Shown in pieces: positions 8,477 to 17,453 of a stretch of DNA of 64,000 nt. Each line of letters opens with the position of its first letter. The stretch's first letter is position 1. The stretch is from Cryobacterium suzukii (GTDB taxonomy: Bacteria; Actinomycetota; Actinomycetes; Actinomycetales; Microbacteriaceae). The stretch spans positions 364,038-428,037 of the forward strand of contig NZ_SOHJ01000002.1 in assembly GCF_004403185.1 (NCBI RefSeq), given 5' to 3'. A model generated the notes under the pieces. The model saw only the letters and a program-made list of their open reading frames with translations. It was not told the DNA's origin and made no database searches. The position numbers and the translations under genes are program-made.

Positions 8477-9037
8477 ATGAGCGAGACCACCGCAACGAGC
8501 ATCCCGGGCTACAAGGCCGGAAACTGGACCATCGACAAGACCCACAGCTCGGTGAGCTTCAGCATTCGCCACATTGTCATCAGCAAGGTCAAGGGCACCT
8601 TCGAAGACTTCGACGCCACCTTCGTGACCGGCGAGAACCCGCTCGAGACGAGCGTCACCGCCTCGGCCAAGGTCGTCTCCATCAACACCAACGAGCCCAA
8701 CCGCGACGGTCACCTGCGCACCGGAGACTTCTTCGACGCCGAAACCTACCCGACCATCGACTTCGCGTCGACCGGTGTGCGTGAAGTCAAGGGCGACTAC
8801 CTCGTCGACGGCAACATCACCATCAAGGGCGTCACCAAGCCGGCCACGTTCGAGCTCGAGTTCGGTGGCTTCGGCGGAGACCCCTTCGGCAACTACAAGT
8901 TCGGTGCCACTGCAAAGACCGAGGTCAACCGTGAAGACTTCGGCCTCACCTACAACGCCGCCCTCGAAACCGGCGGCATGCTGCTCGGCGACAAGGTCAC
9001 AATTACGCTTGAACTGCAGGCCGCGCTCAACGCGTAA
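8477..9037 (+). CDS. YceI family lipid-binding-like protein
   Basis: 186 residues beginning MSETTATSIPGYKAGNW, with GAGGAGA seven bases upstream; the longer upstream reading is untranslated leader. The YceI lipocalin-like beta barrel is covered end to end: WTIDKTHSSVSFSIRH, KGTFEDFDATF, NRDGHLRTGDFFDAETYPTI and the GNITIKGVTKPATFELEF segment. Family members bind isoprenoid or amphiphilic molecules, and some are secreted. This one has no signal peptide and is probably cytosolic. It is a single-gene unit closed by a strong terminator. Confidence 0.9.
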   Translation: MSETTATSIPGYKAGNWTIDKTHSSVSFSIRHIVISKVKGTFEDFDATFVTGENPLETSVTASAKVVSINTNEPNRDGHLRTGDFFDAETYPTIDFASTGVREVKGDYLVDGNITIKGVTKPATFELEFGGFGGDPFGNYKFGATAKTEVNREDFGLTYNAALETGGMLLGDKVTITLELQAALNA

Positions 9038-9056
9038 CCCATAGTTTTGTTCGGCC

Positions 9057-9084
9057 AAGGCCCCACCTCGGTGGGGCCTTGTTT
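9057..9084 (+). terminator. Intrinsic terminator of the YceI gene
   Basis: A perfect 10-base stem AAGGCCCCAC / GTGGGGCCTT (9057-9066, 9071-9080) with a CTCG loop, followed by GTTTTG. It starts 20 bases after the YceI stop. Confidence 0.9.
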
Positions 9085-9189
9085 TGTACGCAGCCCAGCC
9101 GCAATTTTTGGGATAGAAAATGCCTCCGGTGCTATGATTCTTGCGGTTTTCGCTCCGTAGCACTTCCCACTCCTGAAACCGAGCCGCTC

Positions 9190-11661
9190 ATGATACAACG
9201 TCGTCGTCATCTGATTCTTTCTTCACTCGCGGTGACTGCCGCCCTGAGCTTGGTGTTCGGGGGAGTCGTCACGGCCGCTCATGCCGACGAGCTGGTACCC
9301 ACCCCGGTCGGAAACAATATCGAGGTGCGGCCGACCGACCCGAACGGCAACAAGGGCATCTACCTGGGCTTTAGCACCGTTCTCGAAGCCGGAGTCACTT
9401 CTGTGACCACATCCACGACCGGCCCGGCTCCCGTCGGGTTCACGCTCGCCCTCGACACGCCCTACTTCTTTTACCCCGAGACTACGGCCGTCACGAGCGG
9501 CCCCATCACCGTCTGTATTCAACACAGCGATATTGACGTTCCGGACCAAATGTTCAGTCGGGACATGATTTGGCAGATCGTCAATGGCCAGTGGCAAACA
9601 CTCGATTACCCACCCGGAACCTACTGCGGCGAAGCCGCCAGCCTCGACGGACCGTTCGCCGTCGGTGGCACGCTCAAGGGTGACACTCCGATCGGTACCA
9701 ATGTTGTCGTCACTCCGAGTGGTTATCCGGGTGGAGTCGGCAGTATCCCGACGGCGTTTTTCGACACCGTCACGGTGGCCGGAATCACCACGGTCGCGTA
9801 TGCACCGTCGCAGCCGACGCCGGTCGGGTTCGACCTGCGCAGCAGCTACTACAACTTCGCCACGACCGCTGAATTTTCCGGGCAGGTATACTTCTGCGTC
9901 GATCAAATGGACCTGCGTTTTTGGGATGGCTATTTCCCCCCGGACCTGAGAGCCATGGAAGCCGCCAGCCTCCTACGAATGTACCAGTTTGAATCGGGCG
10001 TCTGGCGTGATATCACGAGTTCCCAGGGTACGTCTACTTGCGGGAGAACCACGTCTTTCGAGCCCGTGGTGCTGGGTCAGCCGCCGGCCGGAATCACCCC
10101 GGTGGGTTCCAGAGTGAGCCTCGCACCGTCCGGGCAAAATGCGACAAGTCCCCCGGTTCGAGTCGAGTTTGATACCGTTACGGCCGCCGGGAACACCGCC
10201 GTCACCGAGTCGGCGATCGGACCAGCCTCAACTATCTTCGACACTGTCATCACACCAGCCTTCCTTGAACTCTCGACGACGGCCACCTTTACCGGGCGCG
10301 TTCTGGTTTGTGTCCAATACGCGGAAAGCTTGTACGCCGACGGAAACCGTCTCTTTCACTTTGAGGGCGGACGCTGGAAGGAGATTGCGCTGGGCAACGA
10401 GGAGGGGATCCTCTGTGGATATGCGGCAGGGCTGGGAACGTTCACGATTGGGCTGCCCCGGGCGGGCAGTACCCCGATCGGAGCGGATGTGCGGGTCGAC
10501 CTCTACACCCCGGAATACCCGTACGCCGCCCTGACCTTCGACTCGATAACGTCCGACGGGATCACCTCTTCTGCCCTCACCACGACCGGGCCGACGCCGA
10601 GTGGATTCACCACGATGACCGACCCGCCGGTCTACCTAAATCTGGAGACCACGGCGGGCTACGGCGGCAGCATCCTGGTCTGTCTGTCTTTTGACACGTC
10701 GACCATGACCGATGAGCAAGCGCTTGACCAGCACCTGTACCACTTCGTGGATGGTGCGTGGCAGGACATTACGAGTCAACGCTCCTATGGCCGTGTGTGC
10801 GGAACGACGTCGTCACTGTCGCCATTTGTCGTGGGGGAACCGTTGCGGGCACCGAGCCTGGCGCCCGCTCCGACACCGAGCGTCACGGGCACGCCCCAGG
10901 TCGGCTTCCAGCTGACTGCCGTTCCCGGTCGCTGGGGGCCAGGGACCGTGGACCTGAGCTATCAGTGGAAACGTAACGGCGCGGCTATTGTCGGTGCGAC
11001 CGGTCTCAAATTCCAGCTGTCCGGCGCCGATGCGGGCGAGAGCGTGAGCGTATCCGTCACGGGCACCAAGGCCGGCTACTCCGCGACCACCCGGTCAAGT
11101 ACCCCTGTTCTCATCGCGATCGGCGTGCTGGACGAGACGCCCGTCCCCGAGATTGTCGGCACAACCACCGTGGGTAAAACTCTCGGCCTATCGACCGGCG
11201 CCTGGCGCCCGGCCCCCGTCGACCTCGCCGTGCAGTGGAGTCGCAATGGGGCGCCCGTCGTCGCCGCCACGACCAGCACGTACGAGCTGACCGCGGCCGA
11301 CTTGGGCGGCACGATCACGGTGACGGTGACCGGAACAAAGGTGGGGTACGGCGCCATCAGCACGACCAGCGCCGCGACGGTACCGGTCGAGCCGGGCAAA
11401 TTGATCGGTCCGATTCCGAGCATCAGCGGAGTAGCCAAGGTTGGCCAGCAACTCGTTGCGGTGCCCGGCGTGTGGACTCCCACTGCGTCCCTGAACTACC
11501 AATGGTTCCGCGGAGGAACGCCCGTTTCGGGAGCTACAGCCGCGACCTATGCGCTCACCTCGATGGACCGAAATTACCGCATGACCGTCACTGTTACCGC
11601 CACTCTGACCGGCTACCTGAGCGTAGTGAAGAAGAGCGCTGCAACGCCTAAAGTCACGTAG
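9190..11661 (+). CDS. Large secreted protein: four Cys-paired ~120-aa repeats plus three Ig-like repeats
   Basis: 823 residues from the ATG at 9190. A Sec signal peptide (MIQRRRHLIL, hydrophobic core, cut after ...TAAHA) is followed by two kinds of tandem repeat. Repeats 1-4 (about residues 37-555) each open with TP(V/I)G, run through a FDTVT- or FDSIT-like strand and a TTA.F.G...VC strand, then W(x)(D)I, and end with CG...(F)(V)(V)G. Two Cys per unit (VC...CG) probably form a disulphide. Three repeats of about 85 residues follow (about 560-823), with the pattern VG..L....G.W....V...YQW.RNG....GAT...Y.L...D.G....V.VT.T..GY, which is the bacterial Ig-like surface repeat. There is no LPXTG motif or terminal membrane anchor, so it is probably released or held non-covalently. 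I do not recognise the first repeat family. Confidence 0.8.
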   Translation: MIQRRRHLILSSLAVTAALSLVFGGVVTAAHADELVPTPVGNNIEVRPTDPNGNKGIYLGFSTVLEAGVTSVTTSTTGPAPVGFTLALDTPYFFYPETTAVTSGPITVCIQHSDIDVPDQMFSRDMIWQIVNGQWQTLDYPPGTYCGEAASLDGPFAVGGTLKGDTPIGTNVVVTPSGYPGGVGSIPTAFFDTVTVAGITTVAYAPSQPTPVGFDLRSSYYNFATTAEFSGQVYFCVDQMDLRFWDGYFPPDLRAMEAASLLRMYQFESGVWRDITSSQGTSTCGRTTSFEPVVLGQPPAGITPVGSRVSLAPSGQNATSPPVRVEFDTVTAAGNTAVTESAIGPASTIFDTVITPAFLELSTTATFTGRVLVCVQYAESLYADGNRLFHFEGGRWKEIALGNEEGILCGYAAGLGTFTIGLPRAGSTPIGADVRVDLYTPEYPYAALTFDSITSDGITSSALTTTGPTPSGFTTMTDPPVYLNLETTAGYGGSILVCLSFDTSTMTDEQALDQHLYHFVDGAWQDITSQRSYGRVCGTTSSLSPFVVGEPLRAPSLAPAPTPSVTGTPQVGFQLTAVPGRWGPGTVDLSYQWKRNGAAIVGATGLKFQLSGADAGESVSVSVTGTKAGYSATTRSSTPVLIAIGVLDETPVPEIVGTTTVGKTLGLSTGAWRPAPVDLAVQWSRNGAPVVAATTSTYELTAADLGGTITVTVTGTKVGYGAISTTSAATVPVEPGKLIGPIPSISGVAKVGQQLVAVPGVWTPTASLNYQWFRGGTPVSGATAATYALTSMDRNYRMTVTVTATLTGYLSVVKKSAATPKVT

Positions 11662-11743
11662 CACTCCATCAGGAGCCACGAGCTGCCCGGCACGGGGCGC
11701 TGATCTGTGCAAAGGTACCCGTGTGGGGTTCGCCGCCCGGAAT

Positions 11744-11756
11744 AAACATAATGTTT
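11744..11756. promoter_or_regulatory. Palindrome AAACAT-A-ATGTTT upstream of nitronate monooxygenase gene
   Basis: A perfect 6-1-6 inverted repeat in AT-richer sequence, 57 bases before the GTG start. Size and position suit a binding site for a dimeric repressor such as a TetR or MarR type. No such regulator gene lies next to it. Confidence 0.35.
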
Positions 11757-11812
11757 GTATTAGAGCATGCTTCCAGCGGTTAGATGACCACTCCACTTCG
11801 GCAAGGAGTCTC

Positions 11813-12850
11813 GTGTTTTCCCTTTCTGACCTGCACATTCCGATCATCGCGGCACCGATGGCCGGCGGCGCCTCCACGCCCAACCTCGCGGTCGCCGTGG
11901 GCAATGCTGGCGGCCTGGGCTTTTTGGCTGGCGGCTACAAGACCCCGCAGGCCCTGGCAGAGCAGATCGTCGACGTGCAGCAGCGTTCCGAGAACGCCTT
12001 CGGTGTCAACCTGTTTATTCCTCAACCGGCTCTGAGCGATCGCGCCGCCGTCGACGCCTACCGCGATGAACTGGCCCGCGAGTACGCCGCTGCGGATTTT
12101 CCTGAGGTTGTCGCGGAGGACGACGACTGGTTCGCCGAGAAGGTCGCCGTGGTCATCGAGCGCCGGGTTCCCGTTATCTCGTTCACCTTTGGGTTGCCTC
12201 CAGCAGACGCTGTAGAGCGGATGCACGCGGCTGGCTCATTCCTGATCGCCACGGTGACCTCGGTGCCCGAATCCCTCCAGGCGGTCGACCGTGGCGTCGA
12301 CGCGATCTGCGTGCAGGGGCCGGAAGCGGGCGGACACCGGGGGACCTTCACCACGCAGGGCGAACCGGGCACCCTGGCATTGGGAGAGTTGTTGATCGCG
12401 ATTCGCGAGGTGGTGACGCTGCCGCTGATCGTGGCGGGCGGCATCCACTTGGGCGGGCAGATCGCCTCGTTGCTGGCCGCCGGAGCTGCGGCCGTTCAAC
12501 TCGGCACGGCCTTTCTGCGCACCGCGGAGTCCGGCGCGAACCCGGCCCACCAGGAAGCCCTCGTCGACCCGCGATTTGTCGAAACGGTCATCACCCGGGC
12601 CTTCTCCGGCCGTCCGGCCCGAGCCTTGCGAAATGCGTTCATCACCGCCCACGAGGCGACCGCGCCCCACGAATATCCGCAGGTGCATCACCTCACCAAG
12701 GGCCTGCGAGCGGATGCCGCCCGCCGGGGCGACCCGGACGGGCTAGCGCTCTGGGCCGGAACAGGCTTTCGCGCCGCGGCCGCTGGCCCGGCCCAGTTAG
12801 TTCTTGCGTCCCTCTGGACAGGCGCAACAGCCGCGGTCGATGGTCGTTAG
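11813..12850 (+). CDS. Nitronate monooxygenase (2-nitropropane dioxygenase family)
   Basis: 345 residues from GTG 11813, preceded by AAGGAG. This start gives the standard family opening FSLSDLHIPIIAAPMAGGAS. FMN-binding TIM-barrel marks: IIAAPMAGG, GGLGFLAGGYK, the CVQGPEAGGHRGTF loop carrying the catalytic His, LIVAGGI, and GAAAVQLGTAFLRT. It oxidises alkyl nitronates such as propionate-3-nitronate using FMN and oxygen, protecting central metabolism. The gene ends in a four-base convergent overlap with the FUSC-type gene. A palindrome upstream may be its operator. Confidence 0.88.
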   Translation: MFSLSDLHIPIIAAPMAGGASTPNLAVAVGNAGGLGFLAGGYKTPQALAEQIVDVQQRSENAFGVNLFIPQPALSDRAAVDAYRDELAREYAAADFPEVVAEDDDWFAEKVAVVIERRVPVISFTFGLPPADAVERMHAAGSFLIATVTSVPESLQAVDRGVDAICVQGPEAGGHRGTFTTQGEPGTLALGELLIAIREVVTLPLIVAGGIHLGGQIASLLAAGAAAVQLGTAFLRTAESGANPAHQEALVDPRFVETVITRAFSGRPARALRNAFITAHEATAPHEYPQVHHLTKGLRADAARRGDPDGLALWAGTGFRAAAAGPAQLVLASLWTGATAAVDGR

Positions 12851-13887
12851 CCACGGTAGCTCACAGTTCCTCGTGGACGCCGATCGCGGATGAGCAGAAC
12901 GACGGCGATCCCGACCACTGCACCAAGAAGGGTTTCCCATCCGCGGTCAGTGAGCAAGGATATCGGGTCGATCGGGCTGGCGAGTTGGGTCATGAGCAGG
13001 ATGACGGGCGTGAAAAAAGTGAGGGCGAGACCGTAGTGGCGCGCCATGAATAGTTCGGTCGGGAACTGCAAGACCATGACGAGGATAACGAGCACGGTCG
13101 TACTGGGATGCAGGAGCAGAATACCCGCCGTGAGGCCCAGACCGGCAAAGGTGCCGAATATTCGATGGACGCCACGCTGCACTCGGCTGGGAAGATCGGC
13201 ACCGGCGAGGGGAACGGCCGCAGCGGCCATAGCCCAATAGGCGTGGCCGATCCCGAATACGAGGCCGAGAACGCCGGCGGCTGCCACAGCGACGACATAA
13301 CGGGTGGCGTGCACGCCCGCCTTCGCGAGCCATGGCCGGGAGAGGGGTTCGCGAGTGCGTCTCGCCGTCGCATCCCAAGCGCGGCTTCGAAACCAGCCAG
13401 CAAACCCGACGAGTAGGGAAAAGACTGCGGATGCGGCGCAGATCAGCGCGGCAGTCCAGAGCGGAATGACTGTGGGGATCGACGCGCAGGCTCCGAGCGC
13501 GAAAATACCGAAGAATGGCCCGGCTGGTCTGAGCTGTATTTTGTCGGCCACGAGTGAACCTAGCCCGGCCAGGGAGGCTTCGATGGCGACCAGGGCCCAG
13601 ACCTCGATGTGGGTGATGGACAGCGCCACCCCGATGGTCACCCCGGTCAGCAGTACTGCCGCAGCCTGGGCCTGATGCACCAGCCGCAGCTGATGGGTTT
13701 CACCGCGGCCGTACATGCCCGTGAAAGCACCAAAGACGGCATAGATGCTCAACTCCGGATGGCCGGAGATCAACAGGACCAGAACCGGGACGGTGACCCC
13801 GAGGCCCACGCGAAGGGCTGGCCAGTGATCATCGACCGCGGGTCCGACACTGATGAGCGCGCGAATATACGACAGCGTCGGACGCAC
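12847..13887 (-). CDS. FUSC-type membrane transporter, paralogue 1
   Basis: 346 residues from a GTG at 13887. Two sets of hydrophobic segments (about 25-165 and 195-335) are separated by an Arg-rich cytosolic stretch (RSRAWDATARRTREPLSRPW), as in FUSC/aromatic-acid exporter proteins of the half-length actinobacterial type. SIYAVFGAFTGMYGRGETHQLRL matches the first FUSC block. Export of small organic acids is the family role; the substrate here is unknown. The stop codon shares bases (TTAG) with that of the convergent nitronate monooxygenase gene. It is similar in type to 17454-18497. Confidence 0.75.
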   Translation of the reverse strand: MRPTLSYIRALISVGPAVDDHWPALRVGLGVTVPVLVLLISGHPELSIYAVFGAFTGMYGRGETHQLRLVHQAQAAAVLLTGVTIGVALSITHIEVWALVAIEASLAGLGSLVADKIQLRPAGPFFGIFALGACASIPTVIPLWTAALICAASAVFSLLVGFAGWFRSRAWDATARRTREPLSRPWLAKAGVHATRYVVAVAAAGVLGLVFGIGHAYWAMAAAAVPLAGADLPSRVQRGVHRIFGTFAGLGLTAGILLLHPSTTVLVILVMVLQFPTELFMARHYGLALTFFTPVILLMTQLASPIDPISLLTDRGWETLLGAVVGIAVVLLIRDRRPRGTVSYRG

Positions 13888-14109
13888 GGGGTGTCACGGC
13901 CTTTCGATCAGAACAATGGCGGCGCGGCGTCGAAAACGGAACCCGGTTACCTGGTCATCATCGGGTCCATCACTTAGCTGGGGCCAACGGGCGCTCTCGG
14001 TGCCATCGATTGACTGGTTCCGCGCTCGACTGCTGCGGTCGTACCAGTCTGTACCCCTATGACCGGCCTGTCCAAGACTCGAAGTTGACCAGCCGATAAC
14101 CGCACATTA

Positions 14110-15063
14110 TCAATCAGTCATCGGTGTCGCAGGAGCTCCGGGCGCGACCGGCGGCAGGCCCCGATCGAACAGCTCCCCCAGAGAAAGTCGTGCCGCAACG
14201 GCGGCGAATGCCCGTGCGGTCACCGAACCAGGCGACGCCGCGCTGATTGCTGCAGCGACGCGCGCGGTCGCGACGGGGTCGACGAGCGGCACGATGCGGG
14301 TCCGCGATGACGGCGTAATGGTTTGTACCCACGAATGTGGCACGATGCTGGCCCATCGGCCCGTCTTCATGTGCGCGTGGAGGGACGCGATCGAATCCGT
14401 CTCGACCTGTGGCACCATGTGAATCTGGTTTCGACTGAAGGCATCGTCGATCACTTGTCTGCTGCGCATTTCCGTCGTCAGGACAGCGAGGGGGAGCTGG
14501 GACGCCTCGAGCCAGGTCATCGTCGCTGGAATGTCTGGAATGAGTTCGGCGGAGGCGATGAGAACATAGCGTTCTTCATACAGGGGCACGAAAAATAGTC
14601 GTGGGTCGTCACCGTCATCGAGATAGGTGACGCCGGCATCCAATTCAAAACTGCGCAGTCGCCGCGCGATTTCGACCGCAGAGAGACCCGACGTGATTTG
14701 CACCCTGGCCAAGGGATGCGCAGCACAGAACGCGGCCACCGCCAGTGCGACCGTTGTCGAGGCACTCGGTACGACACCCAGGCGCAACACGCCGGTGACC
14801 CCGGACTGGACGGCTTGAACCTCCGCCTTGAAAGCGTCCTGCTCCGCCAGAATGCGTTTGGCCCAGATCACCAAGCGTTCGCCCTCCGGCGTCAGCCCCT
14901 CAAAGGCGTGATCACGATTGATCAGAGAGACATTGAGCTCGTGTTCCAATCTGCTGATTGCCGCGGAGAGTGCTGGCTGGGAAACGTGGCACGCAGCGGC
15001 CGCACGCGCGAAATGCCGTTCCCGGGCGACAGCGACGAAATATTCGAGCTGGCGAAAACGCAC
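14110..15063 (-). CDS. LysR family transcriptional regulator
   Basis: 317 residues from GTG 15063, which has an ideal AAGGAG site six bases upstream. This gives the canonical LysR opening VRFRQLEYFVAVARE. The N-terminal helix-turn-helix (about 18-40; HFARAAAACHVSQPALSAAI, then RLEHELNVSLINRD) is followed by a substrate-binding domain (about 90-300). The gene is divergent from the amino-acid ABC transporter genes, with 163 bases between starts, so control of that transporter is likely. Its co-inducer cannot be told from sequence. Confidence 0.88.
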   Translation of the reverse strand: MRFRQLEYFVAVARERHFARAAAACHVSQPALSAAISRLEHELNVSLINRDHAFEGLTPEGERLVIWAKRILAEQDAFKAEVQAVQSGVTGVLRLGVVPSASTTVALAVAAFCAAHPLARVQITSGLSAVEIARRLRSFELDAGVTYLDDGDDPRLFFVPLYEERYVLIASAELIPDIPATMTWLEASQLPLAVLTTEMRSRQVIDDAFSRNQIHMVPQVETDSIASLHAHMKTGRWASIVPHSWVQTITPSSRTRIVPLVDPVATARVAAAISAASPGSVTARAFAAVAARLSLGELFDRGLPPVAPGAPATPMTD

Positions 15064-15226
15064 GGGCTCTCCTTCCGTTGTGATAATCATTGCGGCGTGC
15101 ACCCCAAGGTAGGCTCATTCGACAGGGTGTGTAGCCACCGCCCTCTGGTAGATCAGCGTCGATCGGCGCGAAACAACTCTCTGGCCGCTGGGCCAATCAG
15201 ATCGCACGACAAGAAATGGTTATCCT

Positions 15227-16702
15227 TTGCGTAAAAAAACTATGTTCCGGGCGGGCAAGCTCTCGGTCGCCGTCATGGCGCTGCTGGCTCTCGGCGGCGG
15301 ATTCCTCGGCGTCAGCGCCGCGGCCGCAAGCCAGCCACTGGCCCAACCGCATGCTGCGGTCACCGGCGAAAACTACGTCATCGGCACCGACACCACCTTC
15401 GCACCGTTCGAGTACCGTGAAGACGGTGAACTGACCGGCATCGACATGGACCTGATTCGTGACATCGCGGCGAACCAGGGTTTCACGGTCGAGATCAAGT
15501 CGCTCGGTTTCGATGCCGCCCTGCAGGCGTTGCAATCCAACCAGGTCGATGGCGTCATCGCCGGCATGTCGATCACCGACGAGCGCGAGCTCATCTTCGA
15601 CTTCTCCGACCCGTACTTCGATTCCGGCGTGCAGATGGCGGTCGCCGAAGACAACACCGAGATCACCGGGTACGCCGACCTGGTCGGCGAGACCGTCGTC
15701 GCCAAGCGGGGGAGTGAGGGTGAAACCTTCGCCAACTCGATCAAAGACGAGTACGGCTTCACCGTCAAGGCGCTGGCCGACTCTGCCACGATGTATGACG
15801 ATGTCAAGGCCGGCAACTCCGTCGCGGTCTTCGACGACTATCCCGTGCTTGCCTACGGCATTAACCAGAACAACGGGCTCAAGTCCGTCACCGAGAAGGA
15901 ACAGGGCAGCTCCTACGGTTTCGCGGTCAACAAGGGCCAAAACCCCGAACTGCTCGCCGCGTTCAACACCGGTCTGGCCGAGCTGAAAGACAACGGCGAG
16001 TACCAGACCATTCTTGATACCTACCTGGAACAGCCGGCGCCCGCCATGGCATCCGGTTTCTTCGGTCTGCTCAGCGACAGCATGCCGGCGCTGATGAAGG
16101 GTCTCGGCCTGACTCTGCTGGCGACCGGCCTGTCGATTCTGATCGCCCTCGTGCTCGGTGTGCTGTTCGGGTTCTTCAAGGTCTCTGAAAGCCGCGTGCT
16201 GCGCGGCATAGCGAGCGTCTACGTCAGCATTTTTCGAGGGACGCCGCTGCTCGTGCAGGCGTTCTTCTTCTACTTTGGGCTGCCGCAGCTCACCGGGCAG
16301 TCGATCGACGTGCTGACGGCCGGTGTTCTCACCCTGAGCCTGAACGCCGGCGCCTACATGACTGAGATCGTGCGCGGCGGTATCCAGTCGGTCGACCCGG
16401 GCCAGACCGAAGCCGGCCGCAGCCTCGGCCTCGGCTACGTCACCACCATGCGACGCGTCGTACTGCCGCAGGCCGTGAAGATCATGACGCCCTCGTTCAT
16501 TAATCAGTTCGTGATGACCCTGAAAGACACCTCGCTGCTCGCCGTGATCGGGTTCGCCGAGCTCACCTATCAGGGCCAGCAGATCTACGCCGCGAACTTT
16601 CGCACCGGTGAAACGCTGCTCATCGTGGCGGCGCTGTACTTCATCGTCATCAACCTGCTCACCATGCTCTCCAACAAGCTCGACAAGAGGTTCAACAAAT
16701 GA
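15227..16702 (+). CDS. Amino-acid ABC transporter: substrate-binding protein fused to permease
   Basis: 491 residues. Signal sequence (about 1-38, [10 protein letters not shown] then a hydrophobic core), a type 3 solute-binding domain (about 48-262; [34 protein letters not shown]) and a HisM-type permease (about 275-491) with its coupling motif [12 protein letters not shown]...VLPQA. The binding protein is therefore tethered to the channel as in GlnP-like systems, probably with the domain outside the membrane. Glutamine or another polar amino acid is the likely substrate. The TTG start at 15227 gives a proper basic N-terminus but has a weak ribosome site; an ATG 15 bases later is the alternative. 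Confidence 0.88.
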   Translation: MRKKTMFRAGKLSVAVMALLALGGGFLGVSAAAASQPLAQPHAAVTGENYVIGTDTTFAPFEYREDGELTGIDMDLIRDIAANQGFTVEIKSLGFDAALQALQSNQVDGVIAGMSITDERELIFDFSDPYFDSGVQMAVAEDNTEITGYADLVGETVVAKRGSEGETFANSIKDEYGFTVKALADSATMYDDVKAGNSVAVFDDYPVLAYGINQNNGLKSVTEKEQGSSYGFAVNKGQNPELLAAFNTGLAELKDNGEYQTILDTYLEQPAPAMASGFFGLLSDSMPALMKGLGLTLLATGLSILIALVLGVLFGFFKVSESRVLRGIASVYVSIFRGTPLLVQAFFFYFGLPQLTGQSIDVLTAGVLTLSLNAGAYMTEIVRGGIQSVDPGQTEAGRSLGLGYVTTMRRVVLPQAVKIMTPSFINQFVMTLKDTSLLAVIGFAELTYQGQQIYAANFRTGETLLIVAALYFIVINLLTMLSNKLDKRFNK

Positions 16703-17427
16703 GCAAGATCAGTGTCAGTGGCCTCCGCAAGTCGTTCGGATCCAACGAGGTGCTCAAGGGCCTCGACGTCGAGATCACCGAGGGTGAGGTCGTCTGCGTC
16801 ATCGGCCCTTCGGGTTCGGGCAAGTCCACCTTTCTACGCTGCCTGAACAAGCTCGACGAGCTCAGCGCCGGCACTGTCATCGTCGACGGATTCAACCTCA
16901 GCGACAAGACGGTCGACCTCAACGAGGTGCGGCAGCACATCGGCATGGTTTTTCAGCACTTCAATCTGTTTCCGCACATGACGGTACTGCAGAACATCAT
17001 GCTCGCGCCGACCGAGTTGAAGAAGGAATCCAAAGCGGATGCCCGAGCCACCGCCCTGAAACTGCTCGACCGGGTAGGTCTGTCCGACAAAGCGGATGCC
17101 CGCCCCGCGCAGCTCTCCGGTGGCCAGAAGCAGCGCGTTGCGATCGCTCGGTCACTGGCCGTGAACCCCGACATCATGCTTTTCGACGAGGCCACGAGCG
17201 CCCTCGACCCGGAGATGGTCGGCGAAGTGCTTCAGGTCATCCGTGATCTCGCCGCCGAGGGCATGACCATGGTCGTGGTCACCCACGAAATGGGTTTCGC
17301 CCGCGAAGTCGCCGACCGAGTCATCTTCATGGCCGACGGCGTCATCGTCGAGGAGGGCACCCCGGCCGAGCTCTTCGGCAACCCGCAACAGGAACGCACC
17401 CAGGACTTCCTGTCGAAAGTGCTCTGA
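16699..17427 (+). CDS. glnQ: Amino-acid ABC transporter ATP-binding protein
   Basis: 242 residues; the start overlaps the permease stop by four bases (ATGA). Walker [10 protein letters not shown] (about 34-42), Q-loop in [10 protein letters not shown], signature LSGGQKQR, Walker [13 protein letters not shown] and switch His in VVTHEMGF are all intact. The [13 protein letters not shown] stretch is typical of polar amino-acid importers (GlnQ/HisP). It powers the fused binding-protein/permease encoded just upstream. The two genes form a complete transporter, because the permease can dimerise. Confidence 0.92.
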   Translation: MSKISVSGLRKSFGSNEVLKGLDVEITEGEVVCVIGPSGSGKSTFLRCLNKLDELSAGTVIVDGFNLSDKTVDLNEVRQHIGMVFQHFNLFPHMTVLQNIMLAPTELKKESKADARATALKLLDRVGLSDKADARPAQLSGGQKQRVAIARSLAVNPDIMLFDEATSALDPEMVGEVLQVIRDLAAEGMTMVVVTHEMGFAREVADRVIFMADGVIVEEGTPAELFGNPQQERTQDFLSKVL

Positions 17428-17453
17428 ACCGCGACCTACGCGGGCGATTAACG

